Shown: positions 35,429-44,975 of the stretch, one piece after another
How the letters are laid out: each line of letters begins with the position of its first letter
Numbering within the stretch: position 1 is the first letter of the stretch
Assembly (NCBI GenBank): GCA_900755095.1
Contig: CAAEFE010000116.1
Coordinates: 1 to 64,000, forward strand
Reading direction: 5' to 3'
DNA: 64,000 bases
From: an uncultured Bacteroides sp.
GTDB lineage: Bacteria; Bacteroidota; Bacteroidia; Bacteroidales; Bacteroidaceae
Program-made: the position numbers and the translations under genes
Notes under the pieces: generated by a model
Told to the model about the DNA's origin: nothing
Database searches by the model: none
What the model saw: the letters and a program-made list of their open reading frames with translations, nothing else

Positions 35429-37498
35429 ATGAAACAAAGCGAAATAAAAAAGAAATACCCTTATGTAGAGCGTGACATCAGTTGGATGTACTTCAACCAA
35501 CGTATTCTGCTAGAAGCCGCCCGTCCAGAAGTGCCACTGCTGGAACGACTCACTTTTCTTGGCATCTATTCAAATAACCTGGATGAATTCTTCCGTGTCC
35601 GTGTAGCGACTCTGAACCGGATCGTAGAATATGCCGATAAAAACATACAAGCAGAACAAGAAACCGCCGCCTGCACTCTGAAACAAATAGGAAAGCTGCA
35701 CAATCGTTACTACAAGCAGTTTGAGGAGATATTCGCTTCCATTATGGAGGAATTGAAGAAAGAGAATATCTACGTCATCAAAGATGCGGAAATGACGGAC
35801 GAACAGAAAGCATTCGTCACTTCTTTCTATCGCAACAAACTGAATGGTTCTACCAATCCGCTTTTCCTCAATGGAACCCGCCCGCTGGACGATCAGACAG
35901 ATGAGGATATTTACCTTGCCATCCGTCTGCTGCGCAAAGATGAAACGGGAAAGATAAAGGAGAAAGACTATGCAGTGATTGAACTGCCGATCGGAGACTT
36001 CGGCCGTTTTATTCAATTACCTGATTCGGATGGAAAAACATATCTCATGTTTCTTGATGACGTGATCCGCTATTGTTTGCCGATGATTTTTGTTGGCATG
36101 AAGTACACAGATTATGAGGCGTACACTTTCAAATTCACTAAAGACGCCGAAATGGAAATTGACAGTGATCTGCGGACAGGGGTACTTCAGAAGATTTCCA
36201 AAGGTGTGAAAAGCCGGAAGAAAGGGGAACCGATCCGTTTCGTCTATGACGAACAAATTCCTAAAGACTTGCTGAAAAAGTTGACCGGCCGCCTGAACGT
36301 GGATAAGAATGACACGCGTGTAGCCGGAGGACGCTATCACAATTTCAAGGATTTGATGAAATTTCCGGTTTGCGGTCATCATGAACTGAAATATCCTGTT
36401 TGGGAACCTATCTTCAAGCCTGAACTGAATGGCATGGAAAGTCTGCTCACTTTGATTCGTCGGAAAGATCGTTCCTTACATTATCCTTATCATAGTTTCG
36501 ATACTTTCATCCGTGTGTTGCGAGAAGCCGCTATCAGTAAAGAAGTAAAAAGTATCAAGATGACGCTTTATCGTTTGGCTAAAGACTCCAAAGTGATAAA
36601 GGCTTTAATCAGTGCAGCCAAAAACGGAAAAAAAGTCACAGTAGTTATCGAACTGTTGGCACGTTTTGATGAAGCGTCTAATATCAACTGGAGCAAGAAA
36701 ATGCAGGATGCGGGGATTCATGTTATTTTCGGAGTAGAGGGTTTGAAAATTCATTCTAAATTGCTGCATATCGGCACTCGGCACGGAGATATCGCCTGCA
36801 TCAGTACAGGAAATTTCCATGAAGGAAATGCACGTATGTATACTGACTATACCATTATGACTGCTCACCGTCCCATTGTCCGGGAAGTCAATGCCGTATT
36901 CGATTTTATCGAAAAGCCTTATACTCCTGTTGATTTCAAAGAATTGCTCGTTTCTCCCAATGATATGCGTAAACGATTCATTGCGCTTATCAACAAAGAG
37001 ATAAAAAATAAGGAACAGGGAAAAGAGGCTTATATCCTTGCTAAAGTAAATCATATTACTGACCGTGCACTTGTTGAAAAGCTATACGAAGCCTCAACAG
37101 CGGGTGTTCAAGTGGAACTGGTAGTACGCGGTAACTGTTCTTTAGTGACAGGCGTTCCGGGTATCAGCGAGAATATACACATCAATGGTATTATCGACCG
37201 TTATCTCGAACATTCGCGCATTTTCATCTTCGCCAATGGTGGAGAAGAAAAATACTACATTGGTTCTGCCGACTGGATGCCTCGCAACCTGGATAATCGT
37301 ATTGAGGTGGCGGCACCGGTCTATGATAAAGAAATCCAGGCAGATTTAAAACGAATTGTCTGCTACGGATTCCGGGATACGGCAAAAGGAAGAATTGTGG
37401 ATGGTACAGGCGAGAACCGGGAAAAAGAACGGGAAGAGAACAGTGTCCCATTCCGCTCACAAGAAAAATTATATAACGAATACAAGAATACATTATGA
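35429..37498 (+). CDS. ppk1: Polyphosphate kinase
   Basis: Reversibly polymerises the gamma-phosphate of ATP into polyphosphate. From the ATG at 35429 the product begins MKQSEIKKKYPYVERDISWM, with the family's ERDISWM/LxFNxRIL N-domain. The catalytic core has GLKIHSKLLHIGTRHGD with the phosphorylated histidine, and STGNFHEGNARMYTDYTIMT. 689 residues, normal size. Its stop overlaps the ppx start by 4 bp (ATGA), so the synthetic and degradative enzymes are translationally coupled. Confidence 0.95.
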   Translation: MKQSEIKKKYPYVERDISWMYFNQRILLEAARPEVPLLERLTFLGIYSNNLDEFFRVRVATLNRIVEYADKNIQAEQETAACTLKQIGKLHNRYYKQFEEIFASIMEELKKENIYVIKDAEMTDEQKAFVTSFYRNKLNGSTNPLFLNGTRPLDDQTDEDIYLAIRLLRKDETGKIKEKDYAVIELPIGDFGRFIQLPDSDGKTYLMFLDDVIRYCLPMIFVGMKYTDYEAYTFKFTKDAEMEIDSDLRTGVLQKISKGVKSRKKGEPIRFVYDEQIPKDLLKKLTGRLNVDKNDTRVAGGRYHNFKDLMKFPVCGHHELKYPVWEPIFKPELNGMESLLTLIRRKDRSLHYPYHSFDTFIRVLREAAISKEVKSIKMTLYRLAKDSKVIKALISAAKNGKKVTVVIELLARFDEASNINWSKKMQDAGIHVIFGVEGLKIHSKLLHIGTRHGDIACISTGNFHEGNARMYTDYTIMTAHRPIVREVNAVFDFIEKPYTPVDFKELLVSPNDMRKRFIALINKEIKNKEQGKEAYILAKVNHITDRALVEKLYEASTAGVQVELVVRGNCSLVTGVPGISENIHINGIIDRYLEHSRIFIFANGGEEKYYIGSADWMPRNLDNRIEVAAPVYDKEIQADLKRIVCYGFRDTAKGRIVDGTGENREKEREENSVPFRSQEKLYNEYKNTL

Positions 37499-38418
37499 TA
37501 AGTATGAAGAAAGTTAATTATGCGGCAATAGATATAGGCTCTAATGCGGTGCGGCTGCTGATAAAATGTGTAAACGAGGAGAATGCGCCCGAATTAATGA
37601 GTAAGGTACAGCTCATCCGTATTCCGTTACGGTTGGGAGAAGACGCCTTTACTGTGGGGGTTATCTCTACAGAAAAAGAGAAGAAACTGATTCGGCTGAT
37701 GAAAGCCTACAAACAATTAATGAAGATATATGATGTGGTAGACTATCGTGCGTGTGCCACCTCTGCCATGCGTGATGCACGTAATGGCAAGGATATCGTT
37801 CAGCAGATCGTCAAAAAAACGGGTATCCGTGTAGAAATCATCGACGGGCAGGAAGAGGCGCATATTGTTTACGACAATCATATCGAACAGTTATTTGCTT
37901 CAGGACAAAATTACTTGTATGTAGATGTAGGAGGTGGTAGTACGGAAATTAATCTCATCAGCAACGGTGAACTGAAAAATTCCCGTTCATATAATATAGG
38001 TACGGTACGTATGCTTAGCGGTATGGTAAAGGAAGAAGAAAAGGAAGCTTTGCGCACTGACCTGATAGGGCTTGCCACAGAATATACCCCTATCAGCATC
38101 ATCGGTTCGGGAGGAAATATTAATAAGTTATTTCGTTTAGCGGACAAGAAAGACAAAAAAGCGTCTCTCCTACCCATCGAATCACTGCAAGATATATATG
38201 AAACATTAAAAGCCCTCTCTACCGAACAACGTATTAAGCAATATAAGTTGAAACCGGACCGGGCCGATGTTATTGTTCCTGCTGCAGAGATATTTCTCGA
38301 GATAGCTACTCATGTAAAAGCTAGCGGAATTATTGTACCTACCATCGGACTGTCCGACGGTATTATAGATAGCTTGTACACGCAAAACATGAACAGGCCT
38401 GATTCTCCGCAATCTTGA
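37495..38418 (+). CDS. ppx: Exopolyphosphatase, Ppx/GppA family
   Basis: Releases phosphate from polyphosphate ends and/or hydrolyses pppGpp. 307 residues cover the ASKHA-fold catalytic region only: YAAIDIGSNAVRLLI (phosphate 1), YRACATSAMRDARNG, IIDGQEEA, LYVDVGGGSTEI (phosphate 2) and SIIGSGGNINKLF. The C-terminal helical and HD-like domain of longer Ppx proteins is missing, as in short single-domain forms. ATGA overlap with ppk. A second start, MKK at 37504, is possible. Confidence 0.93.
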   Translation: MISMKKVNYAAIDIGSNAVRLLIKCVNEENAPELMSKVQLIRIPLRLGEDAFTVGVISTEKEKKLIRLMKAYKQLMKIYDVVDYRACATSAMRDARNGKDIVQQIVKKTGIRVEIIDGQEEAHIVYDNHIEQLFASGQNYLYVDVGGGSTEINLISNGELKNSRSYNIGTVRMLSGMVKEEEKEALRTDLIGLATEYTPISIIGSGGNINKLFRLADKKDKKASLLPIESLQDIYETLKALSTEQRIKQYKLKPDRADVIVPAAEIFLEIATHVKASGIIVPTIGLSDGIIDSLYTQNMNRPDSPQS

Positions 38419-38431
38419 TGAATGAATATAT

Positions 38432-38479
38432 AAAAAACTCCTGATACTAAGTCTGGATATACTAGTATCGGGAGTTTTT
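38432..38479 (+). terminator. Terminator after ppx
   Basis: AAAACTCCTGATACTA pairs with TAGTATCGGGAGTTTT around a 13-base loop, and is followed by more T. It lies 14 bp past the ppx stop. Confidence 0.85.
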
Positions 38480-38543
38480 GTCTCATCTTGCTATAATGTA
38501 TAGATTCATCTTTAAAAGAGTTAGGTATTCGGATTTTGTTCTT

Positions 38544-38567
38544 TATATTTGTGCAACTATATATTTG
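38544..38567 (+). promoter_or_regulatory. Tandem -7 boxes of the GNAT gene
   Basis: TATATTTG occurs at 38544-38551 and again at 38560-38567, 16 bp apart. The first leaves room for a leader before the ATG at 38575; the second would give a nearly leaderless message. Confidence 0.5.
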
Positions 38568-38574
38568 AAACAAT

Positions 38575-39222
38575 ATGGATATAAAACTTAGAATTGAGCA
38601 ATCTTCGGATTATCATGAAACCGAAAACATTACACGGGAAGCATTCTGGAATCATTATTCTCCGGGATGTGACGAACATTACCTCCTTCATATTATGCGT
38701 AACCATCCTAAGTTTGTGCCGGAGCTCGATATTGTTGCAGAACATAATAACAAGATTGTCGGTAATGTTGTCTGCCTCAAATCATTTATCATGGCAGATG
38801 ACGGTAACCAATATGAGGTTTTGAGCCTGGGGCCCATTTCTGTCCTCCCCGAATACCAACAGCAAGGTATCGGAGGAAGAATGATTGCACTTACCAAAAA
38901 ATTAGCTTCCGAAATGGGATTTCGTGCTATTTTACTTTGTGGTGACCCGGATTATTATCTCCGACAAGGATTCATTCCTGCCGAAACATTAGGGATTCGC
39001 ACTGAAGACAATATGTATGCTACTGCTCTTCATGTTTGTGAATTATATGATAATGCTTTAGCCAATGCAAAAGGCCGTTATATAGAAGATAAAATATATC
39101 AGATCGATAAATCTGCTGCTAATGAGTTCGACAAGCGATTTCCTCCAAAAGAAATTGTAGTTGGTACTCCGTCACAAAAACGGTTTAATCAGATAGTAGT
39201 GATGCAGAAAAAAGCGAATTAA
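38575..39222 (+). CDS. GNAT-family N-acetyltransferase (YhbS-like)
   Basis: Cytoplasmic acetyl-CoA dependent acetyltransferase of unknown substrate. 215 residues. The GNAT core runs from the first strand (KLRIEQSSDYHETENITREA) through LGPISVLPEYQQQGIGGRMI, which contains the acetyl-CoA binding motif A (Q-Q-x-G-I-G-G), to ILLCGDPDYYLRQGFIPAET. The latter, with G-D-P-x-Y-Y-x-R-x-G-F, is typical of the YhbS group. The last 60 residues are an added tail with PPKEIVVGTPSQKRFNQIV. Monocistronic, downstream of the ppx terminator. Confidence 0.88.
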   Translation: MDIKLRIEQSSDYHETENITREAFWNHYSPGCDEHYLLHIMRNHPKFVPELDIVAEHNNKIVGNVVCLKSFIMADDGNQYEVLSLGPISVLPEYQQQGIGGRMIALTKKLASEMGFRAILLCGDPDYYLRQGFIPAETLGIRTEDNMYATALHVCELYDNALANAKGRYIEDKIYQIDKSAANEFDKRFPPKEIVVGTPSQKRFNQIVVMQKKAN

Positions 39223-39318
39223 GGTTGAATAACCTAAATCGCCTGATTTGTACATCTCTGGAGCTCGGTCCTGCTATGATATTAAGCAACTATCATTCAA
39301 TATAGTTACCATTCTTCG

Positions 39319-39390
39319 TATCTTTGCAGTTACAAAACATTCAACATGAGAAATTTGAATTTACAAAAAGATACTACTGACACTTTGTAA
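39319..39390 (+). other. Promoter box followed by a 14-codon open frame
   Basis: TATCTTTG at 39319-39326 is followed 20 bp later by ATG (39346) and 14 codons, MRNLNLQKDTTDTL, then TAA at 39388. No gene continues downstream in any frame. It may be a relic of a gene start or a very short peptide; it may also be chance. Confidence 0.3.
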
Positions 39391-39663
39391 TTCTTAATCT
39401 ATCAGGGATCGCTTCTTTCCTCCCTTTGGCTGAAGTAAAATTTTTCTGCCACTGTAGAGGGCTTTATTCAATTCACTATTCTACAATTAAGCATGATATA
39501 TATACATTTTAATACGCGCACAGCATTTCTACAATCAAACGGGCATCACATGTACTAATAAAGTTCCCTTTTACTTTTTTCTTTTTACCATTATCAAAGC
39601 CCCAAATAGAAAAATCAATGGAAAGAAAGTAGGAAATTCTAACAACATTTACGATATAGCGAC

Positions 39664-39839
39664 ACTATCCCAATGGTTTGTTTACTTCATCCATAGCTTT
39701 TGATGACATTATCCGCATCTTTTACTTACTTTATCCTTATGTTTTTTACAAATATAGCGGCGCTTTTGATGTAAATATGCGGTGCTTTACGCAATAAAGG
39801 CATTGTTTTTCAATAAATCATGGGGATTTTCCTGCTAAT
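39664..39839. repeat. Degenerate 22-bp tandem array upstream of LruC 1
   Basis: Eight units of exactly 22 bp start at 39664, 39686, 39708, 39730, 39752, 39774, 39796 and 39818. The first four share ATCC plus a CTTTT/GTTT core; units five and six share ATAnGCGGnGCTTT. The last two are more decayed. Confidence 0.65.
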
Positions 39840-39958
39840 AGAGAAGAATGATAGAACATGAGAGATAGCAAAACCCTTGATTACACGAACAATCGTCAGA
39901 ATAATCAGAGATTCTAAAACTTTATGTATTTACTTTGTCATCGAATGGGTAATTACAT

Positions 39959-40004
39959 AAAAAAGGGGAGCATTAAGGCAGCACTTACTTCCTACAATCT
40001 CCCC
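39959..40004 (-). terminator. Probable terminator of LruC gene 1
   Basis: On the minus strand GGGGAG (40004-39999) can pair with CTCCCC (39970-39965) around a partly folded 28-base loop, followed by TTTTTT. Stem length is modest. Confidence 0.5.
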
Positions 40005-40066
40005 ATAATCAATGCACACAAGTTCTTTTCGAATAAAACTGTTTGCAATATTTCTCTTTAATAGTT

Positions 40067-42412
40067 TTAGTACTGAATCACTTTATCACTACTAACTGTC
40101 TTATACCAATCAGTAGTTGAGCTCTGATCGTGTGCCCAATCTGCAAATTTAGAATATGCGTTCGTTATCACTGTTGTTTCTGTTGGATAAGCAAATTTAT
40201 CAGGAACACACAAAGCCCATGTATTATTAACTGCCTTGATTACCTCAAGCACCTCATTATCCGCCAATTGTCCATTCGCCGTAGCCGAATTAAAATGAGT
40301 CAAATGGATTTCTGTTCTCTTTTGACCTATCCCCTGATAAGCAATGAAGAAGTCTAAACCATCTGTCACACTAGGGACGGATATTTCATTTTTAAGTTTG
40401 ACGTTCACTTCAAGAGTATATATATCTGTAAGAGGAGTGCTAGCATTCCCAGTATTCAACATGGGGCGTTGTGCTCCTGTATATCCATATACATAATGTG
40501 CGTCTCCAAATAAAGGAATCACAAGTTCATTGCCATTGGCTTCATAAGATGCATTTTCAAATATACCAGAATTTAATGAGCCGGTACGTTGAGCAGCGCC
40601 TGCACCAAAACTTATCTCTTCCACATTATTTTTGTCTATTCCTCGTATTCTCAAACCAGCACCTAATTGTTTCACGGCACCAACTGCCCGAAGGTCAATT
40701 TTATATTTTAGTTCTTTCACATCATTACCGGCTGCAGGCAAAGTTACATTCAACACAATATCATTGAAATCGTAATCTCCTGCTTTCGGATAGTTATCTT
40801 CGAAAGCATAAGAATAAACTGCATATCGAATTTCTACATCATCCGGTTTTTCATCAGAGTTATACCCTTCTTTAACACAGTCACCGTCAGCAGGAAGTAT
40901 AAATTCTGCTTTGCCCGGATTACAATAGGTAGCACCTTGCTGTAATCCCTTATTTACTAGCCATGCAAAAGGAGACCAGTTATAATGTGCTTCGCCTTTA
41001 TATGTTTGATCTGTTATTTCACAAATGATATTATTACTTACTTTAGAAGCAGATTGAGCCAGACCGGAAGTATTATCTATTTCGTGAATTCTTAATAAGG
41101 CAGTTCCTTGTGTCGGACCGGTAACTGTTCTGAATAAATTAGCTTTGCCCGTACAAGTCAACATGGATTGTGCTTCCATCACGATATTATTATCATTTCC
41201 ATTACCCGTCAATTCTTTGCAAATAGCTTCGGAAGTATTTCCCATAACAAGCGTACCAAATTGTAATTTTCCAGCTTTCAGATAACAACCGTTTTTAATA
41301 TTAGTATTATTGTTGCCATCTATATTTTCGACTTCAATGGTTCCATGATTTATCAATGTCGTACCATTTGTAGAAGCATTATAAGAATTCAGTTTAAGTG
41401 TTCCATAATTCACAAAATCAACTCCGTTTCCACTTCCATCAATTTTCAAAAAGTCACAATCAATCGTACCCGCATTATAGTTTGTACGCCCAGCCGAACT
41501 ATTTGTTATCTGAATACCTCTGTCACCAACAATACTTCCTCCCTGCATCACAGTTATATAAGAAGCCCGCGTTAATATCAGACTCTCATTTTTAGCAATC
41601 TCTATCTTTCCACCATTCTCAACGATAATTTCTGTAATATCAGAAAATTGATTACTATTCTCTATAACCCATGTGCTTCCTTGAGGAACGATTACTTTCA
41701 CAGCACTTATTTCTCCATCTCTATTTCCAGTTGCACTAAATCCAGCTTTAAAAGTTCCTTCCTGAATCTTAAACCAACGCTCACTTTCTGTAAAAACAGG
41801 AAATTGACCATAACTTCCACCCCAGCCAGACTTTGCAGAAAGATCCCAATTAGCCTGAATGACAGTAGAAATTGCCTTTTTAGCACTAATAAAATCGGCT
41901 GTATAAGGAGCTTCCATGACTGGTATACTAGTCGTCACAGCTCGTGATATAGAACGTGTTGGCGTACCTTTGTCTCCAAAGTGCGCTGTCACTGTACCAT
42001 TTTCAATCGCTGTCGGTTGGACCAGATAACGTTTGTGTTCATCTATACGCGCAACAAACACTTTATCAAGAGATGTTGCGCAATCCATCACCACATCCAA
42101 AGTCATACTTTGAGTGACAGTTCCTTCCGCTAAGAGTTTTGCTGTACTTTCCGGGCTTAATGGATCGGCATCAAATATCTGTATCTTATAATCTACTCCT
42201 TGATCCCCATTGATTGACACATGTGCCGTTACACTTCGTGACATTGTCCAATCACCATCAGAGTCGATGTTTTTTACAGGAAAAGTTTCTTCGTAAATTT
42301 GTTTCAGTTGATCTGCATTAAACAGATTTTTCTCATTATCAACGCAACTAATAAAACTGATAGAAGATACTAACAACGAAAAAGTGAAGATTTTTACAAT
42401 GCTTTGTTTCAT
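40067..42412 (-). CDS. LruC-domain (DUF4842) surface lipoprotein 1
   Basis: 781 residues. A lipoprotein signal ends SISFISCVDNEKNLF. After a roughly 130-residue beta region, the middle (about 170-470) is low-complexity, Asn/Gly/Thr-rich and repetitive (for example GTLKLNSYNASTNGTTLINH, MGNTSEAICKELTGNGNDNN), which looks like a right-handed beta-solenoid. The C-terminal third (about 530-781) is the LruC/DUF4842 domain with YSYAFEDNYPKAGDYDFNDI, an Asp/Asn-rich loop resembling a metal site, and LDFFIAYQGIGQKRTEIHLT. A paralogue with the same order lies at 56959-59343. Function unknown; likely cell-surface and possibly calcium-binding. Confidence 0.88.
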   Translation of the reverse strand: MKQSIVKIFTFSLLVSSISFISCVDNEKNLFNADQLKQIYEETFPVKNIDSDGDWTMSRSVTAHVSINGDQGVDYKIQIFDADPLSPESTAKLLAEGTVTQSMTLDVVMDCATSLDKVFVARIDEHKRYLVQPTAIENGTVTAHFGDKGTPTRSISRAVTTSIPVMEAPYTADFISAKKAISTVIQANWDLSAKSGWGGSYGQFPVFTESERWFKIQEGTFKAGFSATGNRDGEISAVKVIVPQGSTWVIENSNQFSDITEIIVENGGKIEIAKNESLILTRASYITVMQGGSIVGDRGIQITNSSAGRTNYNAGTIDCDFLKIDGSGNGVDFVNYGTLKLNSYNASTNGTTLINHGTIEVENIDGNNNTNIKNGCYLKAGKLQFGTLVMGNTSEAICKELTGNGNDNNIVMEAQSMLTCTGKANLFRTVTGPTQGTALLRIHEIDNTSGLAQSASKVSNNIICEITDQTYKGEAHYNWSPFAWLVNKGLQQGATYCNPGKAEFILPADGDCVKEGYNSDEKPDDVEIRYAVYSYAFEDNYPKAGDYDFNDIVLNVTLPAAGNDVKELKYKIDLRAVGAVKQLGAGLRIRGIDKNNVEEISFGAGAAQRTGSLNSGIFENASYEANGNELVIPLFGDAHYVYGYTGAQRPMLNTGNASTPLTDIYTLEVNVKLKNEISVPSVTDGLDFFIAYQGIGQKRTEIHLTHFNSATANGQLADNEVLEVIKAVNNTWALCVPDKFAYPTETTVITNAYSKFADWAHDQSSTTDWYKTVSSDKVIQY

Positions 42413-42490
42413 AATCTTTAAATACTTAAGTTTGCTTTATTTGCACAAAAAATAAAAATCATTACGAATCAACAATCAGCAATGAATGTA

Positions 42491-42498
42491 CAAAGATA
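42491..42498 (-). promoter_or_regulatory. -7 box of LruC gene 1
   Basis: TATCTTTG on the minus strand, about 80 bp upstream of the start, leaving a leader of roughly 70 nt. Confidence 0.5.
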
Positions 42499-42651
42499 GT
42501 TGTATTTACAAATAAGAAACGGATAAAGTTGTATTTTTCGACCTACGGTTAACATCTTTTAAAAGATAAGGCTTTAATTACTCCCAATAAAAAACGACCT
42601 ATTACATTATTGAATATTAAAAGCTTAGAAGTACAAATATGCAATATGCAA

Positions 42652-42685
42652 TCAAAAAAAAGAGTTGCAGATTCTATGCAACTCT
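42652..42685 (-). terminator. Terminator of the SLC13-type transporter gene
   Basis: On the minus strand AGAGTTGCA and TGCAACTCT form a perfect 9-bp stem with a 7-base loop, followed by a run of eight T. It lies about 95 bp past the stop. Confidence 0.85.
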
Positions 42686-42778
42686 CAATTAAACGACAAA
42701 GATCCAGTGTTACAAAGCACTACAACTACAAAATACCGAGCTCTTTCATCTCCTTATTAAAAGGATAAAAATTAAAAA

Positions 42779-44638
42779 CTAAAAGGGGAAAATCAATGGT
42801 AATACAAAAATCATCACGATTCCCATAATAATCTGCAACGGCAATCCTACTTTTACATAATCCATAAAAGTATATTGACCGGCAGGCATCACCAGGGCGT
42901 TAGGCGGTGTAGAGAATGGAGAAGCGAAACACATACTTGCACCTACCGTCACAGCAAACAAGAAGGGAACCGGACTTACTCCGATCTGTATGGCACTTTG
43001 CAGAGCAATCGGTGCGAGTAAGACAGCCGTAGCTGTATTGCTGATAAACATCGTCATCAACGAAGTCGTAAAGTAAATACCTGCCATCAACGCAACAGGT
43101 CCGTATGATCCCAAGCCGTTAACCAGCGTATTGGAAATGTATTCCGAAGCTCCCGTTTTCTCCAATGCCAGAGACATAGGAAGCATAGCTGCAATCAATA
43201 CAATACTCTCCCAGTTGATCGTTTTATAAGCTGCTTCTACATTACGGAAACATCCGGTTAATACCATCAATATACCCGCTATCATAACGGCTGTAACCGG
43301 AGCAACCGGAATAAAATCGAATACCATCATTACTACCATTAATACCATAATAGCAGCCGCTACCGGAGCTTTATAATCTAATGTAACTTTAGCCGCTTCC
43401 GCCAAAGGTTGTCCCAAAACAACCCAATCAGAATCTTCCTTGCTAAGACGAGCTATATTATTCCACGTTCCCTGAACCAGAAGCACATCACCACTATGAA
43501 TCCGCTCATTTCCCAAATCCTGCAACAAGTATTCCTTTTTACGACGGATTCCTAATACGTTCACATTAAACTTATCACGAAAACCGGCTTCCTTAATTGT
43601 TTGGTTTATCAAATTAGAAGCTGGCATCAACACTATTTCAGCAATACCGATGTCATAAAAATCCAGAGAGTTAGTTGCGCTTTGAGTTTCTTCCGTTGCA
43701 TGGTCACCTAAAATCTCTAGCAGGAAATCTTCTGCAAAAAGCTGTACCTTATCAAATTCTCCTGTCACATACAAAATATCCTCGGCTTGCAACATCGTGT
43801 CCGGTGCAGCAAACTTCTGGGTAATCGTTTTCAGAAAACGATGTTGCGATGCATCACCACGACGCACTTCCATGATATTCAAACCATATTTGCGACGAAT
43901 ATCCAAGTCAATAATCGTCTTGCCCAAAAGCCGGGAATCTTTTATTACCTGCAAACGAAACAGATTGCTAGAAAGCCCATATTCATTTACCAACTGTTTC
44001 AGTGACTTACCCGAACGTTTATTATCATCTTTCTGGCCTTTTTTAGAAAGAAACCATTTGCTAAGTGGCATCAATACCAGCGTACCGACAATCACACAGA
44101 CAATGCCGACAGGCAGGAAAGAGAAGAAGGAAAGCGGTTCAAGTCCGGCAGAAGTCAACGTATTTTGTATCACAAGGTTCGGCGGAGTACCGATTAAAGT
44201 CATCATACCTCCCATACTACTTGCAAAAGCCAACGGCATCAACAGCCTGCTCGGATTCATACCGGCACTCATTGCCAGACTGACAACAATAGGAAGCATC
44301 AGTGCCACCGTTCCTGTGTTACTGACAAACGCACCAATGGCCGAAGTCACCAACATCACCAACAGAAATAACCGGATCTCACTGGTTCCCGCAAGTTTAA
44401 GAATACGGGAACTAATCATCTTTGCCAATCCCGTTTGAAAGATAGCCCCTCCCACTACAAACAATCCGATCATCATAATGACTACCGAATTAGAAAAACC
44501 GGAAAGTGCTTCATCAGGAGTTAATATCTGAAAAATAAGTAAGGCTATCAGTGCACACAGTGCCACAATATCCGAACGAACCTTGCCGTTCACGAAAAAG
44601 ACAGCCGAAAGAACGAGAATAATAATGGTTATTAGCAT
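42779..44638 (-). CDS. SLC13-type (DASS/CitT) transporter with two RCK C-terminal domains
   Basis: Inner-membrane sodium-coupled anion transporter of unknown substrate. 619 residues in three parts: an N-terminal membrane half (MLITIIILVLSAVFFVNGKV, FVSNTGTVALMLPIVVSLA, LIGTPPNLVIQNTL), a cytoplasmic middle of about 200 residues with two TrkA-C/RCK_C domains (YGLNIMEVRRGDASQHRFLK and FRDKFNVNVLGIRRKKEYLL), and a C-terminal membrane half with the second SNT motif (FISNTATAVLLAPIALQSAI) and FSTPPNALV. The paired SNT and TPPN motifs are the substrate-site hallmarks. The architecture matches E. coli YfbS and sulfate-type DASS proteins. Confidence 0.92.
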   Translation of the reverse strand: MLITIIILVLSAVFFVNGKVRSDIVALCALIALLIFQILTPDEALSGFSNSVVIMMIGLFVVGGAIFQTGLAKMISSRILKLAGTSEIRLFLLVMLVTSAIGAFVSNTGTVALMLPIVVSLAMSAGMNPSRLLMPLAFASSMGGMMTLIGTPPNLVIQNTLTSAGLEPLSFFSFLPVGIVCVIVGTLVLMPLSKWFLSKKGQKDDNKRSGKSLKQLVNEYGLSSNLFRLQVIKDSRLLGKTIIDLDIRRKYGLNIMEVRRGDASQHRFLKTITQKFAAPDTMLQAEDILYVTGEFDKVQLFAEDFLLEILGDHATEETQSATNSLDFYDIGIAEIVLMPASNLINQTIKEAGFRDKFNVNVLGIRRKKEYLLQDLGNERIHSGDVLLVQGTWNNIARLSKEDSDWVVLGQPLAEAAKVTLDYKAPVAAAIMVLMVVMMVFDFIPVAPVTAVMIAGILMVLTGCFRNVEAAYKTINWESIVLIAAMLPMSLALEKTGASEYISNTLVNGLGSYGPVALMAGIYFTTSLMTMFISNTATAVLLAPIALQSAIQIGVSPVPFLFAVTVGASMCFASPFSTPPNALVMPAGQYTFMDYVKVGLPLQIIMGIVMIFVLPLIFPF

Positions 44639-44975
44639 ACGTAATTAAATGATTGTTTTATTTTGACTCTATCAAAACTTATTTAGGTGAACAAAAATAG
44701 AAAATACTCCAGCGTTATTAAAACAAACTAGAAATGATTTTAGTTCATGAGACATCATTTAATATTTTAATACATTTTCTTTCTGAAAAAAGACTCGAAA
44801 TCAAGCAAAATATGATACTATACAAGAACTACAAGACACCATACCTCCACTATTTCTTCATCGCATATAATTACAGTCTCACAATATAATGTTGAAAGAC
44901 AATATATTTATGTATTATTTTTTGAAAGTTAAAGAACAATTCATATCTTTACACCTCATTTATATCAAACATTTT
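44639..44975. other. Divergent gap, transporter / histidine kinase
   Basis: About 340 bp. Minus-strand TATTTTTG at 44699-44692 may serve the transporter; the kinase promoter is at 44921-44951. Nothing else stands out. Confidence 0.5.
44921..44951 (+). promoter_or_regulatory. Promoter of the histidine kinase
   Basis: TTTG at 44921-44924 and TATCTTTA at 44944-44951 are separated by 19 bp, the spacing also seen at the trp promoter. It lies inside the longest kinase frame (ATG 44889), so translation should start at 44976. Confidence 0.65.

Larger units (their letters stand above)
39223..40066. other. 844-bp gap with no clear gene
   Basis: Between the GNAT gene and LruC protein 1. It contains a TATCTTTG promoter box with a 14-codon open frame behind it (39319-39390), a degenerate 22-bp tandem array (39664-39839) and a probable terminator for LruC 1. 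I see no recognisable gene remnant. Confidence 0.6.
42413..42778. other. Gap between LruC 1 and the SLC13-type transporter
   Basis: 366 bp. It holds the LruC 1 -7 box (TATCTTTG, minus strand, 42498-42491) and the transporter's terminator hairpin. No open frame of note. Confidence 0.6.
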
